A program made the position numbers and the translations under genes. 64,000 nucleotides of DNA. Source: Mesorhizobium_B sp963522145 (lineage in GTDB: Bacteria; Pseudomonadota; Alphaproteobacteria; Rhizobiales; Rhizobiaceae). The stretch is taken from NCBI GenBank assembly GCA_963522145.1, contig CAUQXI010000001.1, positions 186,001 to 250,000 on the forward strand, in the 5' to 3' direction. Below, in pieces: positions 43,649 to 55,560 of the stretch. The notes below the pieces were generated by a model. The model was not told the DNA's origin. It searched no databases and worked only from the letters and a program-made list of their open reading frames with translations. Each line of letters opens with the position of its first letter. The first letter of the stretch is position 1.

Positions 43649-44884
43649 TCACGCGCGCTCTTCCCAGAGCTTCGCGAGCTCGACGATCGTCCGCACGGCG
43701 CTCTCCATGTCTTGGCAGCTGACAAATTCCAGCGGCGAGTGGAAGGCGTGACCGCCGGCAAAGATGTTGGCGCAAGGCAGTCCCATGAAGGACAGGCGCG
43801 AACCATCGGTGCCGCCCCGGATGCTGCCGCGCTTCGGTGTCAACCCGGCGCGGCGGATCGCCTCCATCGCGTGGTCGACGACCTCGGGGTGACGGTCAAG
43901 CACGACCTTCATGTTGCGGTATTGCTCCTTGACCGTGAAGGTATGGCTTGAACCCGGATAGTTCTTCATCGCCTCGACCGTGATCTCCTTCAGCAGCGCT
44001 TCCTTCTGCTTCAGGCCTTCCTCGGTGAAGTCGCGGATGATGAAACTCAGGCCGGCCTCCTCCATCTTGGCCGTGACGCTGATCGGATGGATGAACCCGT
44101 CACGATCCCTCGTGGTCTCGGGAGCCAGGTTGGGCGGCAGGCGTTCGATGATGGCGCCGGCGATCTTGACCGCGTTCTCCATCCTGCCGAAAGCGAAACC
44201 CGGATGGATCGCCACGCCCTTGATCGCGATCTCGACACCGTCGGCCGAGAACGTCTCGTCCTCGATCCTGCCGGCAGTCGAGCCGTCCATCGTATAGCCG
44301 AAATCGGCGCCGAGCTTGGCGAGATCGACATGATCGACCCCGCGGCCGATCTCCTCGTCAGGCGTGAAGAGGATTCGGATCGCGCCGTGCTTCACGTCCG
44401 GGTTTCGCTTGAGGTACTCGGCCGCCGCCATGATCTCGGCGATGCCGGCCTTGTCATCGGCCCCAAGCAGCGTTGTGCCGTCCGTGGTGATGATGTCGTG
44501 GCCGACGAGATCGGCGAGAACAGGGTGGTCTGCCTGCCGGATGATCCGGGCCGGATCGCCCGACAGCGGAATGTCGCCTCCCCCGTAGCTGCGGACGATC
44601 CGCGGCTTGACGTTCGTGCCTGAAAAATCCGGCGCGGTGTCCATATGCGCGCAGAAGCAGATCACGGGCACATCGTTCTTCGGGCTGTTCGACGGGATGG
44701 TGGCGTAAACATGTCCGTGCTCGTCCAGATGCGCGTCAAACAAGCCGATGACGAGAAGTTCCTCGACCAAAAGGCGGCCGAGTACCTTCTGCTTTTCGGT
44801 TGATGGCTGCGTGGCAGAGGCCGCATCGGACTGAGTGTCGATCACGACATAGCGCAAGAAACGGTCGGCAGCGCTTTCAAGCAC
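43649..44884 (-). CDS. pepT: peptidase T (aminotripeptidase)
   Basis: The 411-residue M20B zinc aminopeptidase removes the N-terminal residue of tripeptides in the cytoplasm. The motifs FCAHMDTAPDFSG (metal His and catalytic Asp), TLLGADDKAGIAEIMAA (bridging Asp), LFTPDEEIGRGVDHVD (catalytic and metal Glu), DGSTAGRIEDETFSADG and RGGTDGSRLSFMGLPCANIFAGGHAFHSPLEFV follow the family in order. The GTG start at 44884 is supported by GGGAG 8 nt upstream. It is a single gene between the hydrolase and glp blocks, convergent with the former. Confidence 0.95.
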   Translation of the reverse strand: MLESAADRFLRYVVIDTQSDAASATQPSTEKQKVLGRLLVEELLVIGLFDAHLDEHGHVYATIPSNSPKNDVPVICFCAHMDTAPDFSGTNVKPRIVRSYGGGDIPLSGDPARIIRQADHPVLADLVGHDIITTDGTTLLGADDKAGIAEIMAAAEYLKRNPDVKHGAIRILFTPDEEIGRGVDHVDLAKLGADFGYTMDGSTAGRIEDETFSADGVEIAIKGVAIHPGFAFGRMENAVKIAGAIIERLPPNLAPETTRDRDGFIHPISVTAKMEEAGLSFIIRDFTEEGLKQKEALLKEITVEAMKNYPGSSHTFTVKEQYRNMKVVLDRHPEVVDHAMEAIRRAGLTPKRGSIRGGTDGSRLSFMGLPCANIFAGGHAFHSPLEFVSCQDMESAVRTIVELAKLWEERA

Positions 44885-45082
44885 GGGGCAGGCTCCCTAT
44901 CCAGACGAGGAAGATGGCTTGTAGCGCGGTAATCCCACAACGGGAATGGATCGCCGAAATCCCCAGCATGGGCGCGAAAGGCAGCATGATGTTGTCGCTG
45001 CCGTCTGGTGCCCGGTTCCAGGAGGGACGGGGTTGGAATCGGGATCAGTCGTCGACACATGCGCCAGCGTCTCTTCCGCAGC

Positions 45083-45093
45083 CTTTCGTTTTT
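45083..45093 (+). promoter_or_regulatory. CTTTCGTTTTT element upstream of glpR
   Basis: The sequence matches the repeats found before glpD (CTTTCGTTTGA) in its first nine bases and lies 53 bp before the glpR start. As DeoR-family GlpR proteins bind TTTCRTTT-type half-sites and usually regulate themselves, this may be an autoregulatory site. Confidence 0.4.
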
Positions 45094-45146
45094 CTTCAGG
45101 TGCCGCTAGCACTGCTTCGCTGCGAACGAGGGAGGCGGCGATTTCC

Positions 45147-45962
45147 ATGTTCCTGTCGGTCCGCCATTCGGCAATCGTGGAGCTCGCCAAGGCACAGGGC
45201 CGGGTGCTGGTAGAGGAACTGACCCAGAGGTTCGGCGTCACGCCGCAAACCATCCGCAAGGACCTCAACGATCTCTGCGACGCACGCCTGCTGACCCGCA
45301 TCCACGGGGGCGCCTTGTTTCCGTCCGGTGTTGCCAACATGGAATACGAGGCGAGGCGCACGATCGCGTCCGCCGAGAAGGAAGCGATCGGGAAAGCGGC
45401 GGCGGCCCGCATCCCGGACAACGCCTCGCTCTTCATCAATATCGGAACCACCACCGAGGCGGTGGGCGAGGCGCTGCTTGGCCATTCCGGCCTGATGGTG
45501 ATCACCAACAACATCAATGTCGCCAACCGGATGCGTGTCCGGCCGAATGTCGAGGTCGTCATCGCAGGCGGTGTGGTGCGCGGCACGGATGGCGGCATCG
45601 TCGGCGAGGCGGCGGTCGACTTCATCCGCCAGTTCAAGGTGGATTATGCGGTGATCGGCACCTCGGCGATCGACGCAGACGGTGCCCTGCTCGATTTTGA
45701 TTTCCGGGAGGTGAAGGTCGCGCAGGCGATCATCGCCAATGCCCGCCACGTCATGCTTGTGTCTGATTCCACGAAGTTCGAACGGACGGCGCCGGTGCGC
45801 ATCGGTCATATCTTCCAGGTCAACACCTTCATCACCGACCGCTCCAGCGATGCTTTCCGTCAACTCTGCCGGGAGGGCGGCGTGGAGGTTGTGGAAACCG
45901 GCCCGAACGCTGACGCTCCTTCGGATGCAGCGAATGCTGGCCAACCCGCATCTTTCGTTTGA
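45147..45962 (+). CDS. glpR: DeoR-family glycerol regulon repressor
   Basis: The 271-residue protein has the DeoR helix-turn-helix at residues 6-58 (RHSAIVELAKAQGRVLVEELTQRFGVTPQTIRKDLNDLCDARLLTRIHGGA) and a sugar-phosphate sensor domain of the ribose-isomerase-like fold with the INIGTTTEAVGEAL and VSDSTKFERTAPVRIG motifs. In relatives, glycerol 3-phosphate releases the protein from DNA. The frame runs back to 44946, but GGGAGG before ATG 45147 and family length fix the start. It sits directly before glpD on the same strand. Confidence 0.93.
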   Translation: MFLSVRHSAIVELAKAQGRVLVEELTQRFGVTPQTIRKDLNDLCDARLLTRIHGGALFPSGVANMEYEARRTIASAEKEAIGKAAAARIPDNASLFINIGTTTEAVGEALLGHSGLMVITNNINVANRMRVRPNVEVVIAGGVVRGTDGGIVGEAAVDFIRQFKVDYAVIGTSAIDADGALLDFDFREVKVAQAIIANARHVMLVSDSTKFERTAPVRIGHIFQVNTFITDRSSDAFRQLCREGGVEVVETGPNADAPSDAANAGQPASFV

Positions 45963-46006
45963 CATTCATTTTTCTTTCGAATTAGGCTGCTCTTGCTTTC
46001 GTTTGA
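45952..46006 (+). promoter_or_regulatory. three CTTTCG repeats at 22-bp spacing before glpD
   Basis: CTTTCGTTTGA at 45952-45962, CTTTCGAATTA at 45974-45984 and CTTTCGTTTGA at 45996-46006 begin exactly 22 bp apart, two helical turns, so all three face the same side of the DNA. The first overlaps the glpR stop codon. An inverted ACGAAAG follows at 46023-46029. They resemble DeoR-family half-sites and probably bind GlpR. Confidence 0.72.
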
Positions 46007-46045
46007 GCTATTTAGCTCCGCGACGAAAGTCGGGAGGACGTCAAG

Positions 46046-47620
46046 TTGAACGCAGGTGCCGCCTATGCGAGGCCTGATGCTGCAACCGACGGTGGAGATG
46101 TCTTTGACATCTTCGTGGTCGGCGGGGGCATCAATGGCTGCGGCATCGCGCGGGACGCGGCCGGCCGCGGCTTTTCGGTTCTTCTCGCCGAGCAGAACGA
46201 TCTGGGTAGCGGCACCTCATCCTGGTCCACCAAGCTCATCCATGGCGGGCTGCGCTACCTGGAATTCTACGAGTTCAGGCTGGTGCGCGAGGCGCTGGCG
46301 GAGCGCGAGGTTCTGCTTCGCATGGCGCCGCATATCATCCGCCCCATGCGCTTCGTGCTGCCGCTCGACCGCGGCACGCGTCCCACCTGGCTGATCCGCG
46401 TGGGGCTTTTCCTTTACGACCATCTGGGCGGCCGCAAGCTGCTGCCGCCGACCCGCAGGGTAGACCTAGCATCCGACCCGGTGGGGAAGCCGCTGCAGGC
46501 GCGTTTCGCAAAAGCCTTCGAATATTCCGATTGCGCGGTGGACGACACGCGGCTCGTTGTTCTCAACGCGCGGGACGCTGCCGACCGCGGCGCCACGATC
46601 CGGACGCGCACGAAGGTCGTCGCCGCGCGGCGGGAGGGACCGTTCTGGCGGATCACCGTGCGGGAAGCGGGGTCATCCATTTCCGAGGAGGTGCGCGCCA
46701 AAGTCCTGATCAACGCGGCCGGCCCCTGGGTGGATCAGGTTCTGCGCGATGTGGCGGGGCAGGCAGACGCCCGCAATGTGCGGCTCGTTCAGGGCAGCCA
46801 TATCGTGGTGCGGAAGAAGTTCGACGACCCGCGCGCCTATTTCTTCCAGAATGCGGACGGCCGCATCTTCTTTGCGATTCCCTATCAGGAGAACTTCACC
46901 CTGATCGGCACCACCGACCGGGATTTCACGGGCGATCCGAAGAATGCGCGGATCTCCGACGAGGAAATCGACTATCTCTGCGCGGCCGCGGACGACTACT
47001 TCCGCGTGCCGGTGCGGCGCGACGACATCGTGTGGAGCTTTTCCGGCGTCCGGCCCCTTTTCGACGATGGCGCCTCCAAGGCGCAGGAAGCCACGCGCGA
47101 CTACGTGCTGAAGGCGGAAGCGCCGCAAGACGGCGGCGCAGCCCTTCTCGATATCTTCGGCGGCAAGATCACCACCTATCGCCGCCTGGCCGAGTCGATG
47201 ATGGAGAAGGTCGAGGGCATTCTCGGCACGCACGGGAAACGGTGGACGGCGGAGTCGACACTGCCGGGCGGCTCCTTTGCACCGGACGGGTTCGAAGCGG
47301 GGATCGAAAAACTACGCGCCCAGTATCCGTTCCTGGAGCCTCAACATGCCCGCCGGCTGTTCCGTCTTTACGGCACCAACGCCGGGCGTATGCTGGGTCA
47401 GGCCAAGACACCAGCCGATTTGGGCATTCGCTTCGGCGCTGATCTTTCCGAAGCCGAGGTGGCTTACCTGATGGCGCATGAATGGGCGACCTGCGCGGAT
47501 GATGTGCTGTGGCGCCGCACCAAGCTCGGGCTGGTGCTGAGCAAGGAGGAAGCCGCAGCGCTGGAAGACTGGATGCAACGAGCGGCGGCCAGCCCTGCCG
47601 CTGCCGCGGCGGCCGAGTAG
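46046..47620 (+). CDS. glpD: glycerol-3-phosphate dehydrogenase (FAD, respiratory), TTG start
   Basis: The 524-residue flavoprotein oxidises glycerol 3-phosphate to dihydroxyacetone phosphate and passes electrons to quinone at the inner membrane. It has the FAD fold FDIFVVGGGINGCGIARDAAGRGFSVLLAEQNDLGSGTSSWSTKLIHGGLRYLE (GxGxxG and the GTSS.STKL.HGGLRYLE signature) and the C-terminal domain found in GlpD. The TTG start at 46046 has GGGAGG about 9 nt upstream. It follows the GlpR-type repeats and opens the long glycerol operon. Confidence 0.95.
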   Translation: MNAGAAYARPDAATDGGDVFDIFVVGGGINGCGIARDAAGRGFSVLLAEQNDLGSGTSSWSTKLIHGGLRYLEFYEFRLVREALAEREVLLRMAPHIIRPMRFVLPLDRGTRPTWLIRVGLFLYDHLGGRKLLPPTRRVDLASDPVGKPLQARFAKAFEYSDCAVDDTRLVVLNARDAADRGATIRTRTKVVAARREGPFWRITVREAGSSISEEVRAKVLINAAGPWVDQVLRDVAGQADARNVRLVQGSHIVVRKKFDDPRAYFFQNADGRIFFAIPYQENFTLIGTTDRDFTGDPKNARISDEEIDYLCAAADDYFRVPVRRDDIVWSFSGVRPLFDDGASKAQEATRDYVLKAEAPQDGGAALLDIFGGKITTYRRLAESMMEKVEGILGTHGKRWTAESTLPGGSFAPDGFEAGIEKLRAQYPFLEPQHARRLFRLYGTNAGRMLGQAKTPADLGIRFGADLSEAEVAYLMAHEWATCADDVLWRRTKLGLVLSKEEAAALEDWMQRAAASPAAAAAAE

Positions 47621-47641
47621 AGCAAAGCGAGGGAGGCGCGA

Positions 47642-48730
47642 ATGCTCGAACTGCAAGGTGTCTCGAAGCTCGTGGGCAGCCAGGCCCACATCGCCGACGT
47701 GTCGCTGAAGCTCGCGCGGGGCTCGCTCAACGTGCTGCTTGGCCCCACGCTCTCGGGCAAGACCTCGCTTATGCGGCTGATGGCCGGACTTGACCGGCCG
47801 ACCTCCGGCAAGATCCTGATGGATGGAGCGGATGTCACGGGAGTGCCCGTGCAGAAGCGCAATGTCGCGATGGTCTATCAGCAGTTCATCAACTACCCCG
47901 CGATGACGGTTTACGAGAACATCGCCTCGCCCTTGCGAGTGGCGGGCGCCGACCGCGCCACGATCGACGCGGAGGTCCGGCGCGCGGCCGATCTGCTGCG
48001 CCTGACGCCCTATCTTCAGCGCACGCCCCTCAACCTTTCCGGAGGGCAGCAGCAGCGCACGGCGCTGGCGCGGGCGATCGTCAAGAAGGCGTCCCTCGTG
48101 CTGCTCGACGAGCCGCTGGCCAATCTCGACTATAAGCTGCGCGAGGAGCTTCGCGCGGAACTGCCGAAGCTGTTTGCCGAGACGGGTGCGATCTTCGTCT
48201 ATGCCACGACCGAGCCGCAGGAGGCTCTGCTGCTCGGCGGCAATACGGCAACACTTTCGCAAGGGCGCGTGACCCAGTTCGGGCCGACGGTCGAGGTTTT
48301 CCGCCGCCCGGCCGACCTTGTGACGGCACGGACATTTTCCGACCCGCCGCTCAACACGATCCCCCTGGTCAAGCGCGGAGGGAGCTTCCTGCTCGAAGGC
48401 GCCGGCGGCATGTCGATCCCGGCTCCGGCAGACCTACTGGAACTCCCCGACGGTCCCTACACCGTCGCCTTCCAGCCGCACCATCTCTCGATCCGGCGCC
48501 CCAGCGCGACGGCGGCCGCCGTGCAGGCGAAAGTGACGGCTTCCGAGATCACGGGTTCCGAAAGCTTCGTGCATCTGGCCTTTGCCGACGCGCGCTGGGT
48601 GATGCTCTCGCCGGGTATCCGGCACTTCGAGCCGGATCAGACGGTGGAGGTCTTCATCGACGCACGCCACCTTCTCGTCTTCGATCCGTCCGGCCGCGCG
48701 GCACACGCGCCGGCCCGGCTGGCTGCATAA
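47642..48730 (+). CDS. glpS: glycerol ABC importer ATP-binding protein GlpS
   Basis: The 362-residue ATPase of the CUT1-like sugar/polyol class has Walker A GPTLSGKTS, signature LSGGQQQRTALARAIV and Walker B LVLLDEPLANLDYKL. The H-loop position that is usually THD reads ATTEPQEA, so the catalytic histidine is missing. A C-terminal TOBE/MalK-like domain follows. With GlpT it forms the heteromeric motor of the GlpSTPQUV glycerol importer described in Rhizobium leguminosarum; order and neighbours match that operon. ATG 47642 follows GGGAGG. Confidence 0.9.
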   Translation: MLELQGVSKLVGSQAHIADVSLKLARGSLNVLLGPTLSGKTSLMRLMAGLDRPTSGKILMDGADVTGVPVQKRNVAMVYQQFINYPAMTVYENIASPLRVAGADRATIDAEVRRAADLLRLTPYLQRTPLNLSGGQQQRTALARAIVKKASLVLLDEPLANLDYKLREELRAELPKLFAETGAIFVYATTEPQEALLLGGNTATLSQGRVTQFGPTVEVFRRPADLVTARTFSDPPLNTIPLVKRGGSFLLEGAGGMSIPAPADLLELPDGPYTVAFQPHHLSIRRPSATAAAVQAKVTASEITGSESFVHLAFADARWVMLSPGIRHFEPDQTVEVFIDARHLLVFDPSGRAAHAPARLAA

Positions 48731-48741
48731 AGGCGGAACGA

Positions 48742-50696
<1,955 letters not shown>

Positions 50697-50697
50697 G

Positions 50698-51633
<936 letters not shown>

Positions 51634-51703
51634 CGATGGGAACTGGCATCCTTTCGACGCCCGTCGTTTTTCCATCGCGCGCGCAGTCAGGGATGGTTGC
51701 ACG

Positions 51704-52126
51704 ATGACCGTTTCTCCCGTTCGTCACGCCCGACGCTGGCCTGTTCCCCTCCTGATCGTCCTTGCCCTCTACCTCGCCGCAGTCGGCGGGCTCGCCCTCT
51801 CGCTTCCCGTCAAGGACGGCGCGCCGGACTGGTTCGCAGCCCTGATCCCGGGCGGCTGGATGGCGTGGTCGTTTCCGACCGCTGTGTTCTTTCTGACGAT
51901 CCTCGCTCTGCTCGCGCTTATGGCCGTGTGGGAATACGCCTCGCCCGGTGGTGGGCCGCGCTATGGCCTGCTCCGCTTCGAGACGACGCGCGGCGACCGG
52001 CTGTTTCTTTCGCTGCTCGGGGCAGCGTTCATCCATCTTGCCTGGCTGGGCCTCGTCGGTTCCGGCCTTTGGTGGGCACTCGCCCTTTCGGTGGTCTACG
52101 CGATCGGCGTGTTCCGCTTCGTTTGA
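51704..52126 (+). CDS. glpU: small membrane protein GlpU (DUF2160)
   Basis: The 140-residue protein has about four hydrophobic segments: VPLLIVLALYLAAVGGLALSL, AWSFPTAVFFLTILALLALMAVWEY, LFLSLLGAAFIHLAWLGLV and LWWALALSVVYAIGVF. DUF2160 proteins occur between permease and binding-protein genes in rhizobial glycerol operons; their role is not established, perhaps as an accessory subunit. The start is set at ATG 51704; the frame remains open to 51614, overlapping glpQ. Confidence 0.85.
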   Translation: MTVSPVRHARRWPVPLLIVLALYLAAVGGLALSLPVKDGAPDWFAALIPGGWMAWSFPTAVFFLTILALLALMAVWEYASPGGGPRYGLLRFETTRGDRLFLSLLGAAFIHLAWLGLVGSGLWWALALSVVYAIGVFRFV

Positions 52127-52208
52127 GGGAGAGGACTGAGCGGCACCTGCTGGAGGGCGGGTGCCGGAACTGAAGAAAAGACGTCGCGAACCCAAAGGGA
52201 GGATTCTC

Positions 52209-53933
52209 ATGCGACTGAAACTCTTGGCATCGAGCAGCGCGCTCGTGCTGCTCTGGGGCGCCGGCGCCGCCTATGCCGGCATGGACGAGGCGAAAGCCTT
52301 TCTCGACAAGGAGATCGGGGACATGTCCTCGCTTTCTCGCGCAGACCAGGAAAAGGAGATGCAGTGGTTCATCGATGCCGCGAAGCCTTTCGCCGGCATG
52401 GAGATCAAGGTGGTCTCGGAAACCATCACCACCCACTCCTATGAATCGGAAGTGCTGGCCAAGGCCTTCTCCGACATCACCGGCATCAAGCTTACCCACG
52501 ACCTGATCCAGGAAGGCGACGTGGTGGAGAAGATCCAGACCCAGATGCAGACGGGCGAAAACCTTTATGACGCCTGGGTCAACGACTCCGACCTGATCGG
52601 CACGCACTGGCGCTACAAGCAGGTGCGCAACCTGACCGATTTCATGGCAAACGAGGGCAAGGACGTCACCAATCCCGGCCTCGACCTCGCCGACTTCATC
52701 GGCACAGACTTCACCACCGCACCCGACGGCAAGCTCTATCAGCTGCCCGACCAGCAGTTCGCGAACCTCTACTGGTTCCGCTACGACTGGTTCAACGACG
52801 AGAAGAACAAGGCCGACTTCAAGGCCAAATATGGCTACGACCTCGGCGTTCCCGTCAACTGGTCGGCCTATGAGGACATCGCCGAGTTCTTCACCGGCCG
52901 CGAGGAAGGCGGGAAGAAGGTCTTCGGCCATATGGACTATGGCAAGAAGGATCCGTCGCTTGGCTGGCGCTTCACCGATGCGTGGCTGTCCATGGCCGGC
53001 AATGGCGACAAGGGCCTGCCCAACGGCAAGCCCGTGGACGAATGGGGCGTCAAGGTGGACGAGAACTCGCGCCCCGTCGGCTCCTGCGTGGCGCGCGGCG
53101 GCGACACCAACGGTCCGGCGGCCGTGTATTCCATCCAGAAATATCTCGACTGGATGAAGGCCTATGCGCCGCCGACAGCCCAGGGCATGAACTTCTCCGA
53201 ATCCGGCCCCGTTCCGAGCCAGGGCGAGGTCGCGCAGCAGATGTTCACCTACACCGCCTTCACGGCGGACTTCGTCAAGCCGGGCCTGCCGGTCGTCAAC
53301 GAGGACGGCACGCCTAAATGGCGCTTCGCCCCGTCCCCGCACGGCGTTTACTGGAAGGAAGGCATGAAGCTCGGCTATCAGGATGTAGGCTCCTGGACGC
53401 TGATGAAGTCGACCCCGGACGATCGCGCCAAGGCCGCCTGGCTCTACGCGCAGTTCGTCACCTCCAAGACGGTGGACGTGAAGAAGGCGCATATGGGCCT
53501 GACCTTCATCCGCCAGTCGACGATCGACCATCAGAGCTTCACGGACCGTGCGCCCAAGCTCGGCGGACTGGTCGAGTTCTACCGCTCGCCGGCTCGCAAG
53601 CAGTGGTCGCCCACGGGAACCAACATCCCGGACTATCCGAAGCTCGCGCAGCTCTGGTGGCAGGCCATCGGCGACGCGGCCAGCGGAGCCAAGACGGCGC
53701 AGGAAGCCATGGACTCGCTCTGCGCCGAGCAGGAGAAGGTCATGGAGCGCCTGGAGCGCGCGGGCGTGCAGGGCGACATCGGTCCGAAAATGGCCGAGGA
53801 GCACGACCTCGAATACTGGAACAAGGATGCCGTATCGAAGGGCAACCTCGCACCGCAGCTGAAGATCGAAAACGAAAAGGAAAAGCCGCAGACCGTCAAT
53901 TACGACGAGCTGGTGAAAAGCTGGAGCAAGTAA
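52209..53933 (+). CDS. glpV: glycerol ABC importer substrate-binding protein GlpV
   Basis: The 574-residue periplasmic protein is larger than most extracellular solute-binding family 1 proteins (about 420). It has a Sec signal (LKLLASSSALVLLWGAGAAYAG) and landmarks WFIDAAKPFAGMEIKVVSETITTHSYESEVLAKAFSDITGIKLTHDLIQEGDVVEKIQ, LPDQQFANLYWFRYDWF and FTYTAFTADFVKPGLPVV. ATG 52209 follows GGGAGG; the frame upstream to 52161 is not used. It binds glycerol in the described rhizobial system. A strong hairpin lies just after it. Confidence 0.92.
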   Translation: MRLKLLASSSALVLLWGAGAAYAGMDEAKAFLDKEIGDMSSLSRADQEKEMQWFIDAAKPFAGMEIKVVSETITTHSYESEVLAKAFSDITGIKLTHDLIQEGDVVEKIQTQMQTGENLYDAWVNDSDLIGTHWRYKQVRNLTDFMANEGKDVTNPGLDLADFIGTDFTTAPDGKLYQLPDQQFANLYWFRYDWFNDEKNKADFKAKYGYDLGVPVNWSAYEDIAEFFTGREEGGKKVFGHMDYGKKDPSLGWRFTDAWLSMAGNGDKGLPNGKPVDEWGVKVDENSRPVGSCVARGGDTNGPAAVYSIQKYLDWMKAYAPPTAQGMNFSESGPVPSQGEVAQQMFTYTAFTADFVKPGLPVVNEDGTPKWRFAPSPHGVYWKEGMKLGYQDVGSWTLMKSTPDDRAKAAWLYAQFVTSKTVDVKKAHMGLTFIRQSTIDHQSFTDRAPKLGGLVEFYRSPARKQWSPTGTNIPDYPKLAQLWWQAIGDAASGAKTAQEAMDSLCAEQEKVMERLERAGVQGDIGPKMAEEHDLEYWNKDAVSKGNLAPQLKIENEKEKPQTVNYDELVKSWSK

Positions 53934-53958
53934 GCTTCTGCTTGGGCTTTGATCTGTT

Positions 53959-53984
53959 GGGAGCCGGCCTCGCGGCCGGCTCCC
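53959..53984 (+). terminator. intrinsic terminator-like hairpin between glpV and glpK
   Basis: GGGAGCCGGCC (53959-53969) and GGCCGGCTCCC (53974-53984) form an 11-bp GC-rich stem with a TCGC loop, followed by GCTTTGTTT. It is 25 bp after the glpV stop and 79 bp before the glpK start, so it should reduce transcription of glpK unless read-through or a second promoter supplies it. Confidence 0.75.
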
Positions 53985-54063
53985 GCTTTGTTTCCATGCC
54001 GCTTCATCTGAAAGATCGATGAGGTCGCACCGTTCGTGCGGGCGGGGCAGGGGGGGAAATATC

Positions 54064-55554
54064 ATGAGCTTCGTGCTTGCCATCGATCAGGGAACCACCA
54101 CGTCGCGCGCGATCCTTTTCGGTCCGGGCATGGAGATCAGGTCGACCGCGCAGCGCGAGTTTCCGCAGCATTTTCCCGCATCCGGCTGGGTGGAGCACGA
54201 GCCGGAGGATCTTTGGGACACAGTGCTTGCAACCGCGCGCGAGGCGATCGCGGAAGGCGGCATCGAAGCATCCGCGATCGCCGGCATCGGCATCGCCAAC
54301 CAGCGCGAAACCGTGGTGGTGTGGGAGCGTGCCAGCGGAAAGGCCATCCACCGCGCGATCGTCTGGCAGGACAGAAGAACGGCGGATGCCTGCGCGCAAC
54401 TCAGGGCGGAGGGCGCGGAGCCGCTGGTGGCGGCGCGCACGGGGCTGCTGCTCGATCCCTATTTCTGCGCGACCAAGATCGCCTGGATCCTCGATCAGGT
54501 TCCCGGCGCGCGGGCGCGGGCCGAACGCGGCGAGCTCGCCTTCGGCACGGTCGACTCGTTCCTCCTGTGGCGGCTGACGGGGGGCACGGTCCATGCCACG
54601 GATGCCACGAATGCCAGCCGCACCGCGCTTTATGACATTCACCGCGGCGAGTGGGACGACGAGTTGCTGCGCCTGTTCCGCGTGCCGCGTGTGATGCTGC
54701 CCGACGTACGCGACTGCGCCGGAAACTTCGGCACGACCCATCCGGACCTGTTCGACGCGAGCATCGCCATATGCGGAGTTGCGGGCGACCAACAGGCGGC
54801 AACGGTGGGGCAGGCCTGCTTCCGACCGGGCATGGTGAAGTCCACCTATGGCACTGGCTGCTTCGCGCTCCTCAACACGGGCGACACCGCCGTTTCATCC
54901 CGCAGCCGCCTGCTTTCCACGATCGCCTACCAGCTTCAGGGCAAGCGCACCTATGCGCTGGAGGGATCTATCTTCATCGCGGGCGCTGCCGTGCAGTGGC
55001 TGCGCGACGGTCTCAAGATCATAGGCTCGGCGGCCGAAAGCGGATCGCTGGCGGCCGAGGCGGACCCGGAACAGCCGGTGATCCTGGTGCCAGCATTTAC
55101 CGGGCTTGGCGCGCCGTACTGGGATGCGGAGTGCCGCGGCGCGCTGTTCGGCCTCACCCGCGCCACCGGACCAAAGGAGATCGCCAGAGCCGCCCTGGAA
55201 AGTGTCTGCTTCCAGACGGCCGACTTGCTTTCGGCCATGCACACCGACTGGAAGCGATCGACGGGAACATCGACAGTGCTGCGCGTGGATGGCGGCATGG
55301 CAGCATCCGACTGGACCATGCAGCGCCTGGCCGACCTCATCGGCGCGCCGGTGGACCGGCCGCAGGTTCGGGAAACCACAGCACTCGGCGCAGCCTATCT
55401 CGCGGGCCTCGCTGCGGGCATCTATCCCGAGCCGGACGCCTTCGCCGAAACCTGGCGGCTGGAGCGTCGGTTCAAACCGGAACTGCCGGAGCCCGAAAGA
55501 ACAAGGAAGCTTGGGGGCTGGCAGGACGCGGTCAGGCGCACTTTGTCCCGCTGA
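54064..55554 (+). CDS. glpK: glycerol kinase
   Basis: The 496-residue FGGY kinase phosphorylates glycerol to glycerol 3-phosphate, the GlpD substrate. The N-terminal phosphate-binding LAIDQGTTTSRAILF, the GIGIANQRETVVVWERASGKAIHRAIVWQDRRT segment, STYGTGCFALLNTG and RVDGGMAASDWTMQRLADLIGAPVDRP are all in place at family spacing. ATG 54064 follows a G-rich stretch (GGGGGGGAAATATC). Glycerol imported by GlpSTPQUV is trapped here and fed to GlpD. Confidence 0.95.
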   Translation: MSFVLAIDQGTTTSRAILFGPGMEIRSTAQREFPQHFPASGWVEHEPEDLWDTVLATAREAIAEGGIEASAIAGIGIANQRETVVVWERASGKAIHRAIVWQDRRTADACAQLRAEGAEPLVAARTGLLLDPYFCATKIAWILDQVPGARARAERGELAFGTVDSFLLWRLTGGTVHATDATNASRTALYDIHRGEWDDELLRLFRVPRVMLPDVRDCAGNFGTTHPDLFDASIAICGVAGDQQAATVGQACFRPGMVKSTYGTGCFALLNTGDTAVSSRSRLLSTIAYQLQGKRTYALEGSIFIAGAAVQWLRDGLKIIGSAAESGSLAAEADPEQPVILVPAFTGLGAPYWDAECRGALFGLTRATGPKEIARAALESVCFQTADLLSAMHTDWKRSTGTSTVLRVDGGMAASDWTMQRLADLIGAPVDRPQVRETTALGAAYLAGLAAGIYPEPDAFAETWRLERRFKPELPEPERTRKLGGWQDAVRRTLSR

Positions 55555-55560
55555 TGCGCC

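Noticed and set aside
52029..54083. 684-codon minus-strand open frame over glpV
   Set aside because: Antisense shadow of glpV, which has a signal peptide and strong ribosome binding site.
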